From an uncultured Opitutia bacterium (GTDB taxonomy: Bacteria > Verrucomicrobiota > Verrucomicrobiia > Opitutales > UBA953), in assembly GCA_903889525.1 (NCBI GenBank), contig CAISXT010000144.1, forward strand, positions 1 to 42,828: a stretch of 42,828 nucleotides of DNA. The letters are read 5' to 3'. The notes below the pieces were generated by a model, which ran no database searches, was not told where the DNA came from, and saw nothing but the letters and a program-made list of their open reading frames with translations. A program made the translations under genes and the position numbers. Positions 23,193 through 31,569 of this stretch are shown in pieces. Each line of letters starts with the position of its first letter. Position 1 is the first letter of the stretch.

Positions 23193-25625
23193 TTAGCCGC
23201 GCTTAGAATCGTCGGGGATCCGCATGCCGTAGAAGCTGCGATGGACGAAGACAAGGGCGACGAGGAAGATGACCACGCCAAGGAAGAGGCGCGGGCCCGG
23301 CGCCATCTGGACGGCAATCTCGACGGCCAGGAGGCCGAAGAGCGTGGTGAACTTGATGACCGGGTTGAGGGAGACGGAGGAGGTATCCTTAAACGGGTCG
23401 CCCACGGTGTCGCCGACGACGGCCGCTTCGTGGAGTTTGGTGCCCTTGGCCTTCAGGTCGACTTCGACAATCTTCTTCGCGTTATCCCAGGCGCCACCAG
23501 CATTCGCCATGAAAATGGCCTGGAAGAGGCCGAAGAACGCCATGCCCACGAGGTAGCCGATGAAGAAGAACTCGTTGAAGAGCGCCAGAGACAGTGAGAG
23601 GCAGAAGATCACGATGAAGATATTGATCATGCCTTTCTGCGCGTATTGCGTGCAGATTCGAACGACTTCCTTGGAGGACTCCGTGGTCGCCGTGGTGACA
23701 TCAAGCTTCATGTTCTCCTTGATATAGACGACCGCGCGGTAAGCGCCGGTGACGACCGCTTGCATGGAGGCTCCCGTGAACCAGTAGATGACAGCCCCGC
23801 CCATCAGGATGCCCATCAGCGCCTCGGGGTGCACTAAGGAGAGTTTCTCCAGCACGTTGAATTTCGCATTTAAGACCTGATGGTGTTCCTGCAGCATCAT
23901 GATGATGCCGAAGACCATCGTGGTGGCGCCCACGACGGCAGTACCGATGAGTACCGGTTTGGCCGTGGCCTTGAAGGTGTTGCCCGCGCCGTCACCTTTC
24001 TCGAGCTGGTGCTTGGCACCGACGAAGTCAGGCTTGAAGCCGAAATCACGTTCAAGTTCAGTGGAGATGCCCGGCAGTTTTTCGATCTGGGAGAGTTCAT
24101 AGACGGACTGGGCGTTGTCGGTGACTGGGCCGAAGGAATCGACGGCGATGGTGACTGGGCCCATGCCAAGGAAGCCGAAGGCCACGAGGCCGAAGGCGAA
24201 GATCGGTGCGGCGAACGCAAACTGCGGCGGCATGATGGCCGCGACGGCCGCATGGCCAGATAAGAGATAGGCGCCCAGCATCAAACCAAGGATGCATAGT
24301 CCGGTCCAAAAGGCGGAGAAGTTGCCAGCCACGAGGCCAGAAAGAATATTCAGTGAAGCACCGCCCTGCTTAGAGGAGGTGACGACTTCTTTCACGTGTT
24401 CGCTTTCGGTCGAGGTGAATACCTTCGTGAATTCAGGAATCAGCGCGCCGGCGAGCGTGCCGAGCGAGATGATGGTCGAGAGTACCCACCAGAGGCCGGC
24501 GTGACCTGGGAGCGGCGCGAGGAGGAGGTAACTGGCGGCGTACGTGATGGCGATGGAGATAACAGAAGTGATCCAGACGAGATTCGTCAGGGGCTGTTCC
24601 AGGTTGAAATCCTTGGCGTCTCCCCAGAGGGATTGGCTGACGATGTTGTTTACCCAGTAGCTGACCACTGAAGTGATCACCATCAGGATGCGCATCGCGA
24701 AAAGCCAGACGATGAGGGTGGCGCAGAGGGCGGGGTTGGTGGCGAGCGCCAACGCGAGGAAGGCGATCAGGGCCACGCCGGTCACGCCGTAGGTCTCAAA
24801 GCCGTCAGCCGTCGGGCCGACCGAGTCGCCGGCGTTGTCGCCCGTGCAATCGGCGATGACACCCGGGTTGCGGGGATCGTCTTCCGGCAGCTGGAAATTG
24901 ATTTTCATCAAGTCCGCGCCGATGTCGGCAATCTTGGTGAAGATGCCGCCGCAGATACGCAGGGCCGAGGCGCCGAGCGATTCACCGATGGCGAAGCCGA
25001 TGAAGCAGGGTCCGGCGAGTTCCTTAGGGAGGAACGCCAGGATGCAGATCATGAAGAAGAGTTCGATGGCGACGAGGACTAGCCCGACGCTCATGCCCGA
25101 CTTAAGCGGGATGAGGAGTGTGGCGAGTGGGTTACCCTGGAGGGAGGCGAAGGCGGCGCGGGAATTGGCGACCGTGTTGATGCGGATGCCGAACCAAGCG
25201 ACGCCATAGCTGCCGAGGATACCGAGCACGGAGGTGGCGAGAATCATCGCGACATTGCCAGCCGTTTTATGTTCGAGCGCCCCGAAGTAATAAATCATGC
25301 AGGCGGCGATCAGGACCCAGAGGGCGGCGAGGAACTTGCCTTGCTGCCAGAGGTACGTCTTACAGGTTTCCCAGATTAATTGGGAAACGTCGGCCATCGC
25401 TCGATGCACCGGCAGGGCGCGGGTCTGGAGGTATTGCCACCAGCCGTAAGCCACGCCGAGCGCACACACGACGAGGCCAATCCAGAGGACCTGGGTGCCG
25501 CTAAGGGCGCCATTCAGGAAGGAGACCGTGCCAAGGTCCGGAATCTTGATATCCGATTCGCCGGCATGGGCGAGGAGGGGGGAGGACAGCAGGAGCGCCG
25601 CCGGGAGTTTCTTCACGCAGTTCAT
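23193..25625 (-). CDS. hppA: Membrane-bound ion-pumping pyrophosphatase, divergent type
   Basis: An 810-residue polytopic enzyme that couples pyrophosphate hydrolysis to cation export. Conserved parts: DIGADL (234-239), PEDDPRNPGVIAD (247-259), GDNAGDSVG (262-270), AVDSFGPVTDNAQ (about 494-506), GGAWDNAKKIVE and GDTVGDPFKDTS. Departures: the usual DVGADLVGKVE reads DIGADLMKINF, one residue shorter and without K-V-E. GNTTxA reads GNTFKA with Lys552 at the position that, in known families, separates K+-independent (Lys) from K+-dependent (Ala) enzymes. There is also a signal-like N-terminus (MNCVKKLPAALLLSSPLLAHA) and a longer spacer before GNTFKA. It may be a Na+-regulated or otherwise divergent H+-PPase. 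Confidence 0.93.
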   Translation of the reverse strand: MNCVKKLPAALLLSSPLLAHAGESDIKIPDLGTVSFLNGALSGTQVLWIGLVVCALGVAYGWWQYLQTRALPVHRAMADVSQLIWETCKTYLWQQGKFLAALWVLIAACMIYYFGALEHKTAGNVAMILATSVLGILGSYGVAWFGIRINTVANSRAAFASLQGNPLATLLIPLKSGMSVGLVLVAIELFFMICILAFLPKELAGPCFIGFAIGESLGASALRICGGIFTKIADIGADLMKINFQLPEDDPRNPGVIADCTGDNAGDSVGPTADGFETYGVTGVALIAFLALALATNPALCATLIVWLFAMRILMVITSVVSYWVNNIVSQSLWGDAKDFNLEQPLTNLVWITSVISIAITYAASYLLLAPLPGHAGLWWVLSTIISLGTLAGALIPEFTKVFTSTESEHVKEVVTSSKQGGASLNILSGLVAGNFSAFWTGLCILGLMLGAYLLSGHAAVAAIMPPQFAFAAPIFAFGLVAFGFLGMGPVTIAVDSFGPVTDNAQSVYELSQIEKLPGISTELERDFGFKPDFVGAKHQLEKGDGAGNTFKATAKPVLIGTAVVGATTMVFGIIMMLQEHHQVLNAKFNVLEKLSLVHPEALMGILMGGAVIYWFTGASMQAVVTGAYRAVVYIKENMKLDVTTATTESSKEVVRICTQYAQKGMINIFIVIFCLSLSLALFNEFFFIGYLVGMAFFGLFQAIFMANAGGAWDNAKKIVEVDLKAKGTKLHEAAVVGDTVGDPFKDTSSVSLNPVIKFTTLFGLLAVEIAVQMAPGPRLFLGVVIFLVALVFVHRSFYGMRIPDDSKRG

Positions 25626-25788
25626 AGGATTGTGTAGGGGTGCGGCCGCGGGTGACGACCTAGGTGCAGATTTGTCGGGGCGGCGGGCGGCTTGCGAGGG
25701 GAAACTACGGACGGCCCCCCTTCATTTTTCGTCTTATAAGATGAGGATGCGGACTCGCCTTCCGCTGCGCCGGGGGCTACCAAGTGCC

Positions 25789-26463
25789 ATGCCCCGCTCC
25801 CTCCTAATCGCCTGTCTGATGGCCCCGCTGGCTCTCCTGGCCGCCAAAAACGATTTCCCGGTCAGCCCCGTGGTCCCGGCGGTAGCCCACCCCCCGGCTG
25901 ACGCCCCCGGTTTTGTGACGCTCTTCAATGGCAAGGACCTGACTGGCTGGAAGACGAAGGGTAACTGGGTTTACGACCCTGATGGCACCGTGACCCTCAA
26001 ACCCCGCCCCGGCGAAACCGGCTGGCAGCGCTACGACGCTTATATTTTCACAGAGCGTAAGTACCGGGACTACGTCCTCGATTTGGAATTTAAGATCGAG
26101 CCGACCGGTAACTCGGGCGTCTTCTTTTGTGTAGCCGACCCGCTGGATCCGGTGGCTAAGGGCATTGAGCTCCAAATCCTCGATACCTTCGGACTCGCTA
26201 AGCCGGGTAATCACGATTGCGGCGGCATCATCCGCGCCATGGCTCCCTCGAAGAATATGGTGAAGGCTCCCGGAGAATGGAATCACTACACCCTGACGCT
26301 TAAGCAACGTCACCTCACGGTAGATTTCAATGGCGAGCGCACCATCGTGCTCGAACTCGACTCCTCGCCGATGAAGGATCGCCCGGCAGAGGGGCACATC
26401 GGATTTCAAGATGAGGCCAAGCGCGTCTGGTACCGCAACGTGCGCATCCAGGAAGTGAAATAA
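25789..26463 (+). CDS. Secreted DUF1080 / 3-keto-disaccharide hydrolase domain protein
   Basis: A 224-residue exported protein with a signal peptide (MPRSLLIACLMAPLALLAAK) and a single DUF1080 jelly-roll domain. GFVTLFNGKDLTGWKTKGNWVYDPDGTVTL is the domain's diagnostic opening. LDLEFKIEPTGNSGVFFCV, GIELQILDT, GEWNHYTLTLKQRHLTVDFNGE and HIGFQDEAKRVWYRNVRIQEV complete it. Some family members hydrolyse 3-keto-glycosides in the periplasm. The start ATG at 25789 is preferred; an ATG at 25741 would put a basic leader before the signal. It is convergent with the cupin gene, nine bases away. Confidence 0.9.
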   Translation: MPRSLLIACLMAPLALLAAKNDFPVSPVVPAVAHPPADAPGFVTLFNGKDLTGWKTKGNWVYDPDGTVTLKPRPGETGWQRYDAYIFTERKYRDYVLDLEFKIEPTGNSGVFFCVADPLDPVAKGIELQILDTFGLAKPGNHDCGGIIRAMAPSKNMVKAPGEWNHYTLTLKQRHLTVDFNGERTIVLELDSSPMKDRPAEGHIGFQDEAKRVWYRNVRIQEVK

Positions 26464-26472
26464 GCCGCGACC

Positions 26473-26880
26473 TTAGCGGCCGCGGATTTTATCCCAGGGC
26501 GACTCGCTGCTGACGTCTACCATGAACGGCCCTTTGCTCGCACCGGGTGAGAGGATGGCCAGGATGGTCGCGTCCGCTGACGAGGAATTGAAGGTGGCGT
26601 GCACGATGCCCGCCGGGATATGTGCCGCCTCGCCAGGCTTGAGGAGGCGTTTTTCCTGCTCGACCCATTGCTCCACTTCGCCGGCCAGTACGTAAATCAT
26701 CTCTTCGAGTTCTGGGTGGGTGTGGAAGGCGTGACCTTCGCCCGGGGGCAGGGTGGCTTCGCAGACCTGCAAATCCTTGGCTCCCGTGAGCTCCGGCTTG
26801 GTCAGCCAGTAATTGGTCCGCCCTTTATATTCTTCTTTGAGGGCGTCGGCCTTGGTCACGAAACGAAGCGGTTTGCTCAT
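26473..26880 (-). CDS. Cupin-domain protein
   Basis: A 135-residue single-cupin protein. Cupin motif 1 is GHAFHTHPELEEMIYVLAGEVEQWV (about residues 50-74), with two His and a Glu positioned to bind a metal. Motif 2 is PGEAAHIPAGIVHATFNSS (about residues 83-101). No signal peptide. The ATG at 26880 was chosen; the longer frame runs into GC-rich intergenic sequence. Function could be a small sugar-related enzyme or sensor; nothing in the sequence decides. Divergent from the SGNH hydrolase gene; a GCCCC-TTC-GGGGC hairpin (26901-26913) lies in between. Confidence 0.88.
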   Translation of the reverse strand: MSKPLRFVTKADALKEEYKGRTNYWLTKPELTGAKDLQVCEATLPPGEGHAFHTHPELEEMIYVLAGEVEQWVEQEKRLLKPGEAAHIPAGIVHATFNSSSADATILAILSPGASKGPFMVDVSSESPWDKIRGR

Positions 26881-26932
26881 AGCTCTTCTTATCCCCCCGG
26901 GCCCCTTCGGGGCAAGCATCGTGCGGTCGGCA

Positions 26933-26961
26933 TTGACAGAGGCTGGTCCGAGGACGAAATG
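26933..26961 (+). promoter_or_regulatory. Candidate promoter of the SGNH hydrolase gene
   Basis: A perfect TTGACA (26933-26938) is followed after 17 bases by GAAATG (26956-26961), a poor -10. If used, the leader to the ATG at 26983 would be about 15 bases. It would rule out the alternative ATG at 26959 as the start. Confidence 0.35.
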
Positions 26962-26982
26962 AACGCCCCCGCATATACCCTC

Positions 26983-27765
26983 ATGAAACGCACCCTATCC
27001 CTCCTCCTTGGGCTTTCCTTGCTCGGCGCCGCCAATGCCGTCGCTCAGGAAACCAAAAAAGAAGCCCCTAAGAAAGACGCCGCTCCGGCTGTGAAGCTGG
27101 CGCCCCAGCAGCCTGACGTCGCTGCACCGAAGTTTGATGGCAAGACCGGTGAAATCCAGGTCAGCTTCGCCCATCAGCATGCCACTTTCGTGGCCATTGC
27201 CAAGAAGGGCGAAGCACAGGTCGTCTTCCTCGGTGACTCGATTACCGCAGGTTGGGGTGGCCAGAAGGCTCTCTTTGAAAAGGAATACGGCCAGTACAAG
27301 GCCGCTAACTTCGGCATCGGTGGTGACCAGGTCCAGCACGTCCTCTGGCGCGTCGAGAACGGCGAATTCGAAGGCATCAAGCCGAAGGTGGTCGTGCTCA
27401 TGATCGGCACCAACAACGTCGGCAACCCCGCTCACACCCCCGAGCTGATTGCCAATGGCATCAAGAACATCATCGACGCCATCCAGAAGCGCTCGCCTGA
27501 CACCAAGGTGCTGCTCCTCGCGGTCTTCCCTCGCGCCGCCAAGTTGACGGATGCTCCTCGCGTGAAGAATCAGAAGGTTAACGATATCATCGCCAAGTTC
27601 GATGACGGCAAGAAGGTGCACTTCTTCGATATCGGCGCCAAGTTTCTCACGGCGGATGGCACCCTCGAGAAGTCCGTCATGCCTGACCTGTTGCACCTCA
27701 ACGCTGCCAGCTACAAGGTCGAAGCTGACGCCATCCGCGACAAGCTGGCTTCTCTCGCCAAGTAA
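26983..27765 (+). CDS. Secreted SGNH/GDSL-type esterase
   Basis: A 260-residue exported hydrolase. The signal peptide is MKRTLSLLLGLSLLGAANAVAQ, followed by a Lys/Ala/Pro linker to about residue 55. Block I is VVFLGDSITAGWGG (GDSI 84-87, Ser86 nucleophile), block II ANFGIGGDQVQHVLWRV (Gly), block III MIGTNNVG (Asn145 or nearby) and block V MPDLLHLN with Asp235 and His238. The layout resembles the PAF-acetylhydrolase/acyl-hydrolase subgroup common in Planctomycetota and Verrucomicrobiota. Substrate is probably an acetylated or acylated glycan, inferred from the secreted location. Confidence 0.93.
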   Translation: MKRTLSLLLGLSLLGAANAVAQETKKEAPKKDAAPAVKLAPQQPDVAAPKFDGKTGEIQVSFAHQHATFVAIAKKGEAQVVFLGDSITAGWGGQKALFEKEYGQYKAANFGIGGDQVQHVLWRVENGEFEGIKPKVVVLMIGTNNVGNPAHTPELIANGIKNIIDAIQKRSPDTKVLLLAVFPRAAKLTDAPRVKNQKVNDIIAKFDDGKKVHFFDIGAKFLTADGTLEKSVMPDLLHLNAASYKVEADAIRDKLASLAK

Positions 27766-27784
27766 AAGGCGGGATAGCTGATAC

Positions 27785-27817
27785 AAAGGTCGGCCCTCTC
27801 GGGGGTCGGCCTTTTTT
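27785..27817 (+). terminator. Rho-independent terminator of the SGNH hydrolase gene
   Basis: AAAGGTCGGCCC (27785-27796) can pair with GGGGTCGGCCTTT through 12 pairs including G-T wobbles, with a 5-base loop, and is followed by TTTTTT (27812-27817). It sits 19 bases after the stop, between two convergent genes. Confidence 0.85.
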
Positions 27818-27828
27818 GTGCCCAAAGC

Positions 27829-29124
27829 CTATTTGCCCCAGCGCGCCGGCAGGTCGGGCATCGTCGAGGTCAGGATTTCGTGGATGGTGGCGCGCTCGGC
27901 TTCCGCGAGGTGCGCGAAATTCTGTGAAGGCGGGAAGGCCCGCAGGCCGGCGGAGAGTTTGAGCAGGATGATCTCGCGGAGTGGCTTGGGGAGCGTCGCG
28001 AAGCTCTGCGAATAAATCAACGGGCTACAGCGATAGCGAAAAATCCTCGTCGCAAGATCTAGGTCGCGCAGGGAGCGATTCTTGGCGTCGGGCTTACGGG
28101 TGCGGGCATAGGCCTTTTCAAAGACGCCGTCGCCGTGGATGCCTTCGGCGGGGAAGGCGGCCTCGTCTTTGCAGAGGAGGGCCTCGATGACTTTATCTGC
28201 CTGGCTGTTGAAGACGACCAGACAGGAGCCGGAGGGTGGCGCATCTAAGGGCAGTCCGAGAATCTCGCGCATGGCCGGCCAGCGATAAAGGGCGATGCGG
28301 GCGTCTTGGTTCGCGGTGGCTAGGACATTGTGGACGTGGACCTGATGGTCGTGCATCAGGAGCGGGACAATGTCGCTGGTGTTCAGTGGATATCGGCGCG
28401 TGTCCACGAGGTCCTTTAGGGTCGTGACCGTCTTGCCCATTTGGGCGGTCGGCCCTTCGAAGTCGTCGATGGATTTCCCGATGCGGTTGCCGCGATGGCG
28501 GAGAGTGCCTTCGGTGCCGGTGACGTACCAGCCGCCCCAGCGTTCAGCGAGCGGCGTCGAGGGCTCAATATTAGAGCCGCCGGAGCCACTTAATGGCTCG
28601 CCGTTGGCATCAGGGAAGACGGACCGCGTGCGGAGCGAAGGGGTGTGGTCGTGGCGGGTGTGGCAGAGTAGGCATTCACCACTGCGGGCGAAGAGTGGGG
28701 TGGGTCCGCTCTCGTGCTGATCCAGGAGGTAGAAAGTGGTGCCAAGGTTCGCGTCGAAGACAGTTACCTCAAAGCCGCCGCCCGCCGCCCAGCCGACATA
28801 CGCTTCATCGGAGAAGAAGAGCGCGCGCGGTGTCTCCGGGGAGATTAAATTCCGTTGCAGGCTGGTTTTACTGAAGACGAGTAGCTGGGATTCGATGGGC
28901 ACGTCCAGCTGTTCGAGTAGCCAGCGGAGCCGCTTCTTGGCGGGCAAACTGCGGATCTCATCGGCCTGCTGGCGGAAGGTCTCATTGATGCTCGTGACCC
29001 GGTCGTGCGGCTGCGTCGCCGAGTAGTTGATCGGCGGCTCCTCGAAGGGCTCGCGCTCCTGCGCTGCCCCCGGGCCCGCCAAGGTCAGCAGGGTGGCGAG
29101 CACAAGACTGGAGCGCAGGTTCAC
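27829..29124 (-). CDS. Secreted c-type cytochrome-like protein with one CxxCH, coupled to a sigma factor
   Basis: A 431-residue exported protein with a signal peptide (MNLRSSLVLATLLTLAGPGAAQ). A single heme c motif C151-L-L-C-H155 lies in SGECLLCHTRHDHTPSLRTRS. The rest matches no named enzyme: INYSATQPHDRV near residue 32, LLMHDHQVHVHN and a Leu/Pro-rich C-terminus are visible. It resembles uncharacterised single-heme secreted proteins of Verrucomicrobiota and Planctomycetota; this is from memory of similar architectures only. The GTG start overlaps the TGA of the sigma-factor gene (GTGA, 29121-29124), so translation is probably coupled. No terminator is seen after it except the opposite-strand hairpin at 27785-27817. 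Confidence 0.82.
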   Translation of the reverse strand: MNLRSSLVLATLLTLAGPGAAQEREPFEEPPINYSATQPHDRVTSINETFRQQADEIRSLPAKKRLRWLLEQLDVPIESQLLVFSKTSLQRNLISPETPRALFFSDEAYVGWAAGGGFEVTVFDANLGTTFYLLDQHESGPTPLFARSGECLLCHTRHDHTPSLRTRSVFPDANGEPLSGSGGSNIEPSTPLAERWGGWYVTGTEGTLRHRGNRIGKSIDDFEGPTAQMGKTVTTLKDLVDTRRYPLNTSDIVPLLMHDHQVHVHNVLATANQDARIALYRWPAMREILGLPLDAPPSGSCLVVFNSQADKVIEALLCKDEAAFPAEGIHGDGVFEKAYARTRKPDAKNRSLRDLDLATRIFRYRCSPLIYSQSFATLPKPLREIILLKLSAGLRAFPPSQNFAHLAEAERATIHEILTSTMPDLPARWGK

Positions 29125-30155
29125 GCCGCCATTTTGTCCGCACCGTCGGGCGACACAAGACCTTGCTGCTCGCGGGCGGCCATGCGGAGCTTACGCATGG
29201 CGATTTCCTCAATCTGGCGAATGCGTTCGCGGGAAACGCCCTGCTGTTGGCCAATCGCATCCAGGGTCTCCACTTCGCCGTTCAGCCCGTGGCGGCGGCG
29301 AATGACATCTTGTTCGCGGGCGGTGAGGCCGGACAAGAGTTTGGACAAGAGGGCGGAGTCATCCGCGAACAACGCGGCGAGGGCGGGGTTGAGGGCGTCC
29401 TCATCCGCCAGACGATCGCCGAAGGTGAGGTCGCTATCTTCTGCGCCGATCGGCGCATCCAGGGACTGGCCAGACTGTTGCAGGCACTGAAGCTCGGTGA
29501 GTTTCTCCCGCGAGCAGCCGAGGGCTTGGGCGATTTCCGCATCGGACGGCTCGGCATTTTTCTCCTGGCGGAGGCGTTCGGCGGTCTTGCGCATCTTGGA
29601 CATTTGCTCGTGGACATTGCGCGGGAGGCGCACCGTACGACGGAGGAAATTTAATTCACCCAGGACGGCGCTGCGGATACCCCAATAGGCATAGGTACTG
29701 AAGCGGTTACCGAGCTCGGCGTTGAATTGGCGGGCGGCCTCCAGTAGGGCGAGGTTACCCGCATTGATCAACTCCATGAGTTCGTCGCGCTTCACGTGGG
29801 TCTGGCTGGCGGCGTGGTAGGCGAGGCGGAGATTTGCGCACACCAGCCTATCGAAGGCGCACTGGGCGGCGGCGTTGAGGGTCCCGTGGGCGTCGGTGCC
29901 GGCCTTGATTGTACGGCCGAGGCGGAGTTCCTCCGCGGCTTCGAGGCGCGGCCAGCGGCTGGCTTGATCCAGGTAGCGGGTGAGCGCATCGCCGCCTTCG
30001 TTAACCGTGACGTCGATTTCGGCCTGACCAAGAATCGTTTCCGTGTCGACGCGGCTGAAACTGAGACGGCCTAGGTCGGGCAAATCGGAGCGGAGGGAGG
30101 AGAGGAGGGGGCTGGTGTGTGAGCGGGGGGTATGGGGGATTAGGTTGATGGTCAT
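29121..30155 (-). CDS. Group-2 sigma-70 family RNA polymerase sigma factor
   Basis: A 344-residue sigma factor. Region 1.2 is DALTRYLDQASRWPRLEAAEELRLGRTI (about residues 56-83). Region 2 is CAFDRLVCANLRLAYHAA...ELMELINAGNLALLEAARQFNAELGNRFSTYAYWGIRSAV (about 99-164), and region 3 contains RLPRNVHEQMSKMRK. Region 4 is LTAREQDVIRRRHGLNG...TLDAIGQQQGVSRERIRQIEEIAMRKLR (about 277-324), a complete helix-turn-helix for the -35 element. The N-terminal 55 residues are unlike RpoD. Lack of the large 1.1/non-conserved region fits an alternative (RpoS/SigB-type) factor rather than the housekeeping one. It is divergent from the lactonase operon and translationally coupled to the CxxCH gene. Confidence 0.93.
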   Translation of the reverse strand: MTINLIPHTPRSHTSPLLSSLRSDLPDLGRLSFSRVDTETILGQAEIDVTVNEGGDALTRYLDQASRWPRLEAAEELRLGRTIKAGTDAHGTLNAAAQCAFDRLVCANLRLAYHAASQTHVKRDELMELINAGNLALLEAARQFNAELGNRFSTYAYWGIRSAVLGELNFLRRTVRLPRNVHEQMSKMRKTAERLRQEKNAEPSDAEIAQALGCSREKLTELQCLQQSGQSLDAPIGAEDSDLTFGDRLADEDALNPALAALFADDSALLSKLLSGLTAREQDVIRRRHGLNGEVETLDAIGQQQGVSRERIRQIEEIAMRKLRMAAREQQGLVSPDGADKMAA

Positions 30156-30462
30156 GTGGAAAATGTGAGGGGCCTCTATATATAGGGCTTAAAAGGGTGT
30201 TTTGGGCCACGTGTTTGCCTAAGTCATTCTAGGACAAAGCAATAAAAACGTATTATATTTTCAGGCGGGGGTGGGCGCTGGGCCGCCGGCACCCGCTCCT
30301 CGGCGAGGGGGGTCGCTCATTATACCGATCCGGGTTTTTTTGTCAAAGGGGGTGCCGCCCGTCAGGATTGATAACAAAAATAGAGGGAACGCCCCAGCCC
30401 CTTTCGAGTCATAGGGGTTGCCCCCTCCGTGGGGGCTTCTTAACCCCACTTACCCCCCTACA
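30156..30462. promoter_or_regulatory. Divergent control region between sigma factor and lactonase operons
   Basis: A 307-base spacer with no credible gene. Visible elements: a 10-base palindrome CTATATATAG (30176-30185) just upstream of the sigma-factor ATG; TATAAT on the minus strand (30252-30257); GATAACAA on the plus strand (30370-30377); and a nested hairpin 16-49 bases before the lactonase ATG, with GGGGTT (30414-30419) pairing AACCCC (30442-30447) around GCCCCC/GGGGGC (30420-30425, 30431-30436). No matching -35 hexamer could be placed with confidence. Confidence 0.5.
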
Positions 30463-31566
30463 ATGCGTCACACCCTCCGCTTGCTCGCCATGCTTTCTCT
30501 GGTCCCTCTCGCCGGTGCCGCTGAACTCACTTACTATATTGGCACTTCGGGTGGTCAGGCCAAAGGCATCCTGCGCGGGACGATCGACGCGGAGACGGGC
30601 AAGCTTTCGGAGCCCACCTTGATGGTGGCCGCCAAAGGGGCCTCCTATCTCGCCCAAGGCAAAGACGCGAAGATTCTCTACGCCACCTCCGAAGTCGCGG
30701 GCGGCGGGGTGGCCGCCTATGCGCTCAGCACCGATGGTAAGGCGACGTTATTGAACGCTGAAAATACCAAGGGCAAGGGTGCCACGCACCTCGCCGTCGA
30801 TCCCTCTGGGCGCAATCTGCTTGCGGCGAATTACGTCTCGGGCTCCGTCGCCAGCCTACCGATCAAGGCGGACGGCTCATTGGCCGCCGCCATCGGTTTT
30901 AATCAGCATGTCGGTTCTGGGCCTGACACCAAGCGTCAGGCGGCCCCGCACGCCCACGGCATCTACCCCGATGTGGCTGGCAAGTTCGCTTATGTCCCTG
31001 ACCTCGGGACGGATGATATTTTTATCTATCGTTTGGAGGCCGAGCAGGGAACGTTGACCCTCAATGAGCCTAAGTCCGGCCGAGTGGCTCCGGGCAGCGG
31101 GCCGCGACACTTCGCTTTCCATCCCCGCGGTGGTTTCGCCTACGCCTGCAATGAAATGGCCCTCACGGTGAGTGCTTTTACCCTCGATGCCGCTAAGGGT
31201 GTGCTCAAAGAAATTCAGACTTTGCCCACGCTACCGACGGGCGCCTCGGCCGCGGGCGCCTCGACGGCCGAAATCTTCTGCCTGCCCAGCGCCAAGGCGC
31301 TTTACGTCTCCAATCGCGGCCATGATTCGCTGGCGGTTTATGCCATCGGTGCTAACGGCCAGCTGTCGCTCATTCAGCATATGCTGAAAGTGCCCGCCAC
31401 GCCACGGGGCTTTGGCTTGAGCAATGATGGACGCTGGCTCGTCTGTGCCGGCCAAAAATTCGGCACGATCAACGCTTATCGCGTCGACCCAGAGACCGGT
31501 AAACTCACGGACACGATGCAATCAGTGACGGCAGGTTCTTCGTGTTGTATCTTGTTCGCCCGCTAA
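30463..31566 (+). CDS. Secreted lactonase, 6-phosphogluconolactonase-type beta-propeller
   Basis: A 367-residue protein with a signal peptide (MRHTLRLLAMLSLVPLAGAAE) followed by a seven-bladed propeller of the lactonase/Pgl type. LTYYIGTSGG...GILRGTIDAETGKL is the family's first blade. APHAHGIYPDVAGKFAYVPDLGTDDIFIYRL carries the conserved His cluster, and GSGPRHFAFHPRGGFAYACNEM and TPRGFGLSNDGRWLVCAGQK continue the repeats. Cytoplasmic Pgl acts in the pentose phosphate pathway; a secreted version more likely hydrolyses sugar or polyol lactones made in the periplasm. It is three bases upstream of the cytochrome/PSD1 gene. Confidence 0.9.
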   Translation: MRHTLRLLAMLSLVPLAGAAELTYYIGTSGGQAKGILRGTIDAETGKLSEPTLMVAAKGASYLAQGKDAKILYATSEVAGGGVAAYALSTDGKATLLNAENTKGKGATHLAVDPSGRNLLAANYVSGSVASLPIKADGSLAAAIGFNQHVGSGPDTKRQAAPHAHGIYPDVAGKFAYVPDLGTDDIFIYRLEAEQGTLTLNEPKSGRVAPGSGPRHFAFHPRGGFAYACNEMALTVSAFTLDAAKGVLKEIQTLPTLPTGASAAGASTAEIFCLPSAKALYVSNRGHDSLAVYAIGANGQLSLIQHMLKVPATPRGFGLSNDGRWLVCAGQKFGTINAYRVDPETGKLTDTMQSVTAGSSCCILFAR

Positions 31567-31569
31567 GCC

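Noticed and set aside
26901-26913. GCCCC-TTC-GGGGC hairpin between cupin and SGNH genes
   Set aside because: A five-base-pair stem in GC-rich intergenic DNA with no T-run in either direction; too weak to call a terminator.
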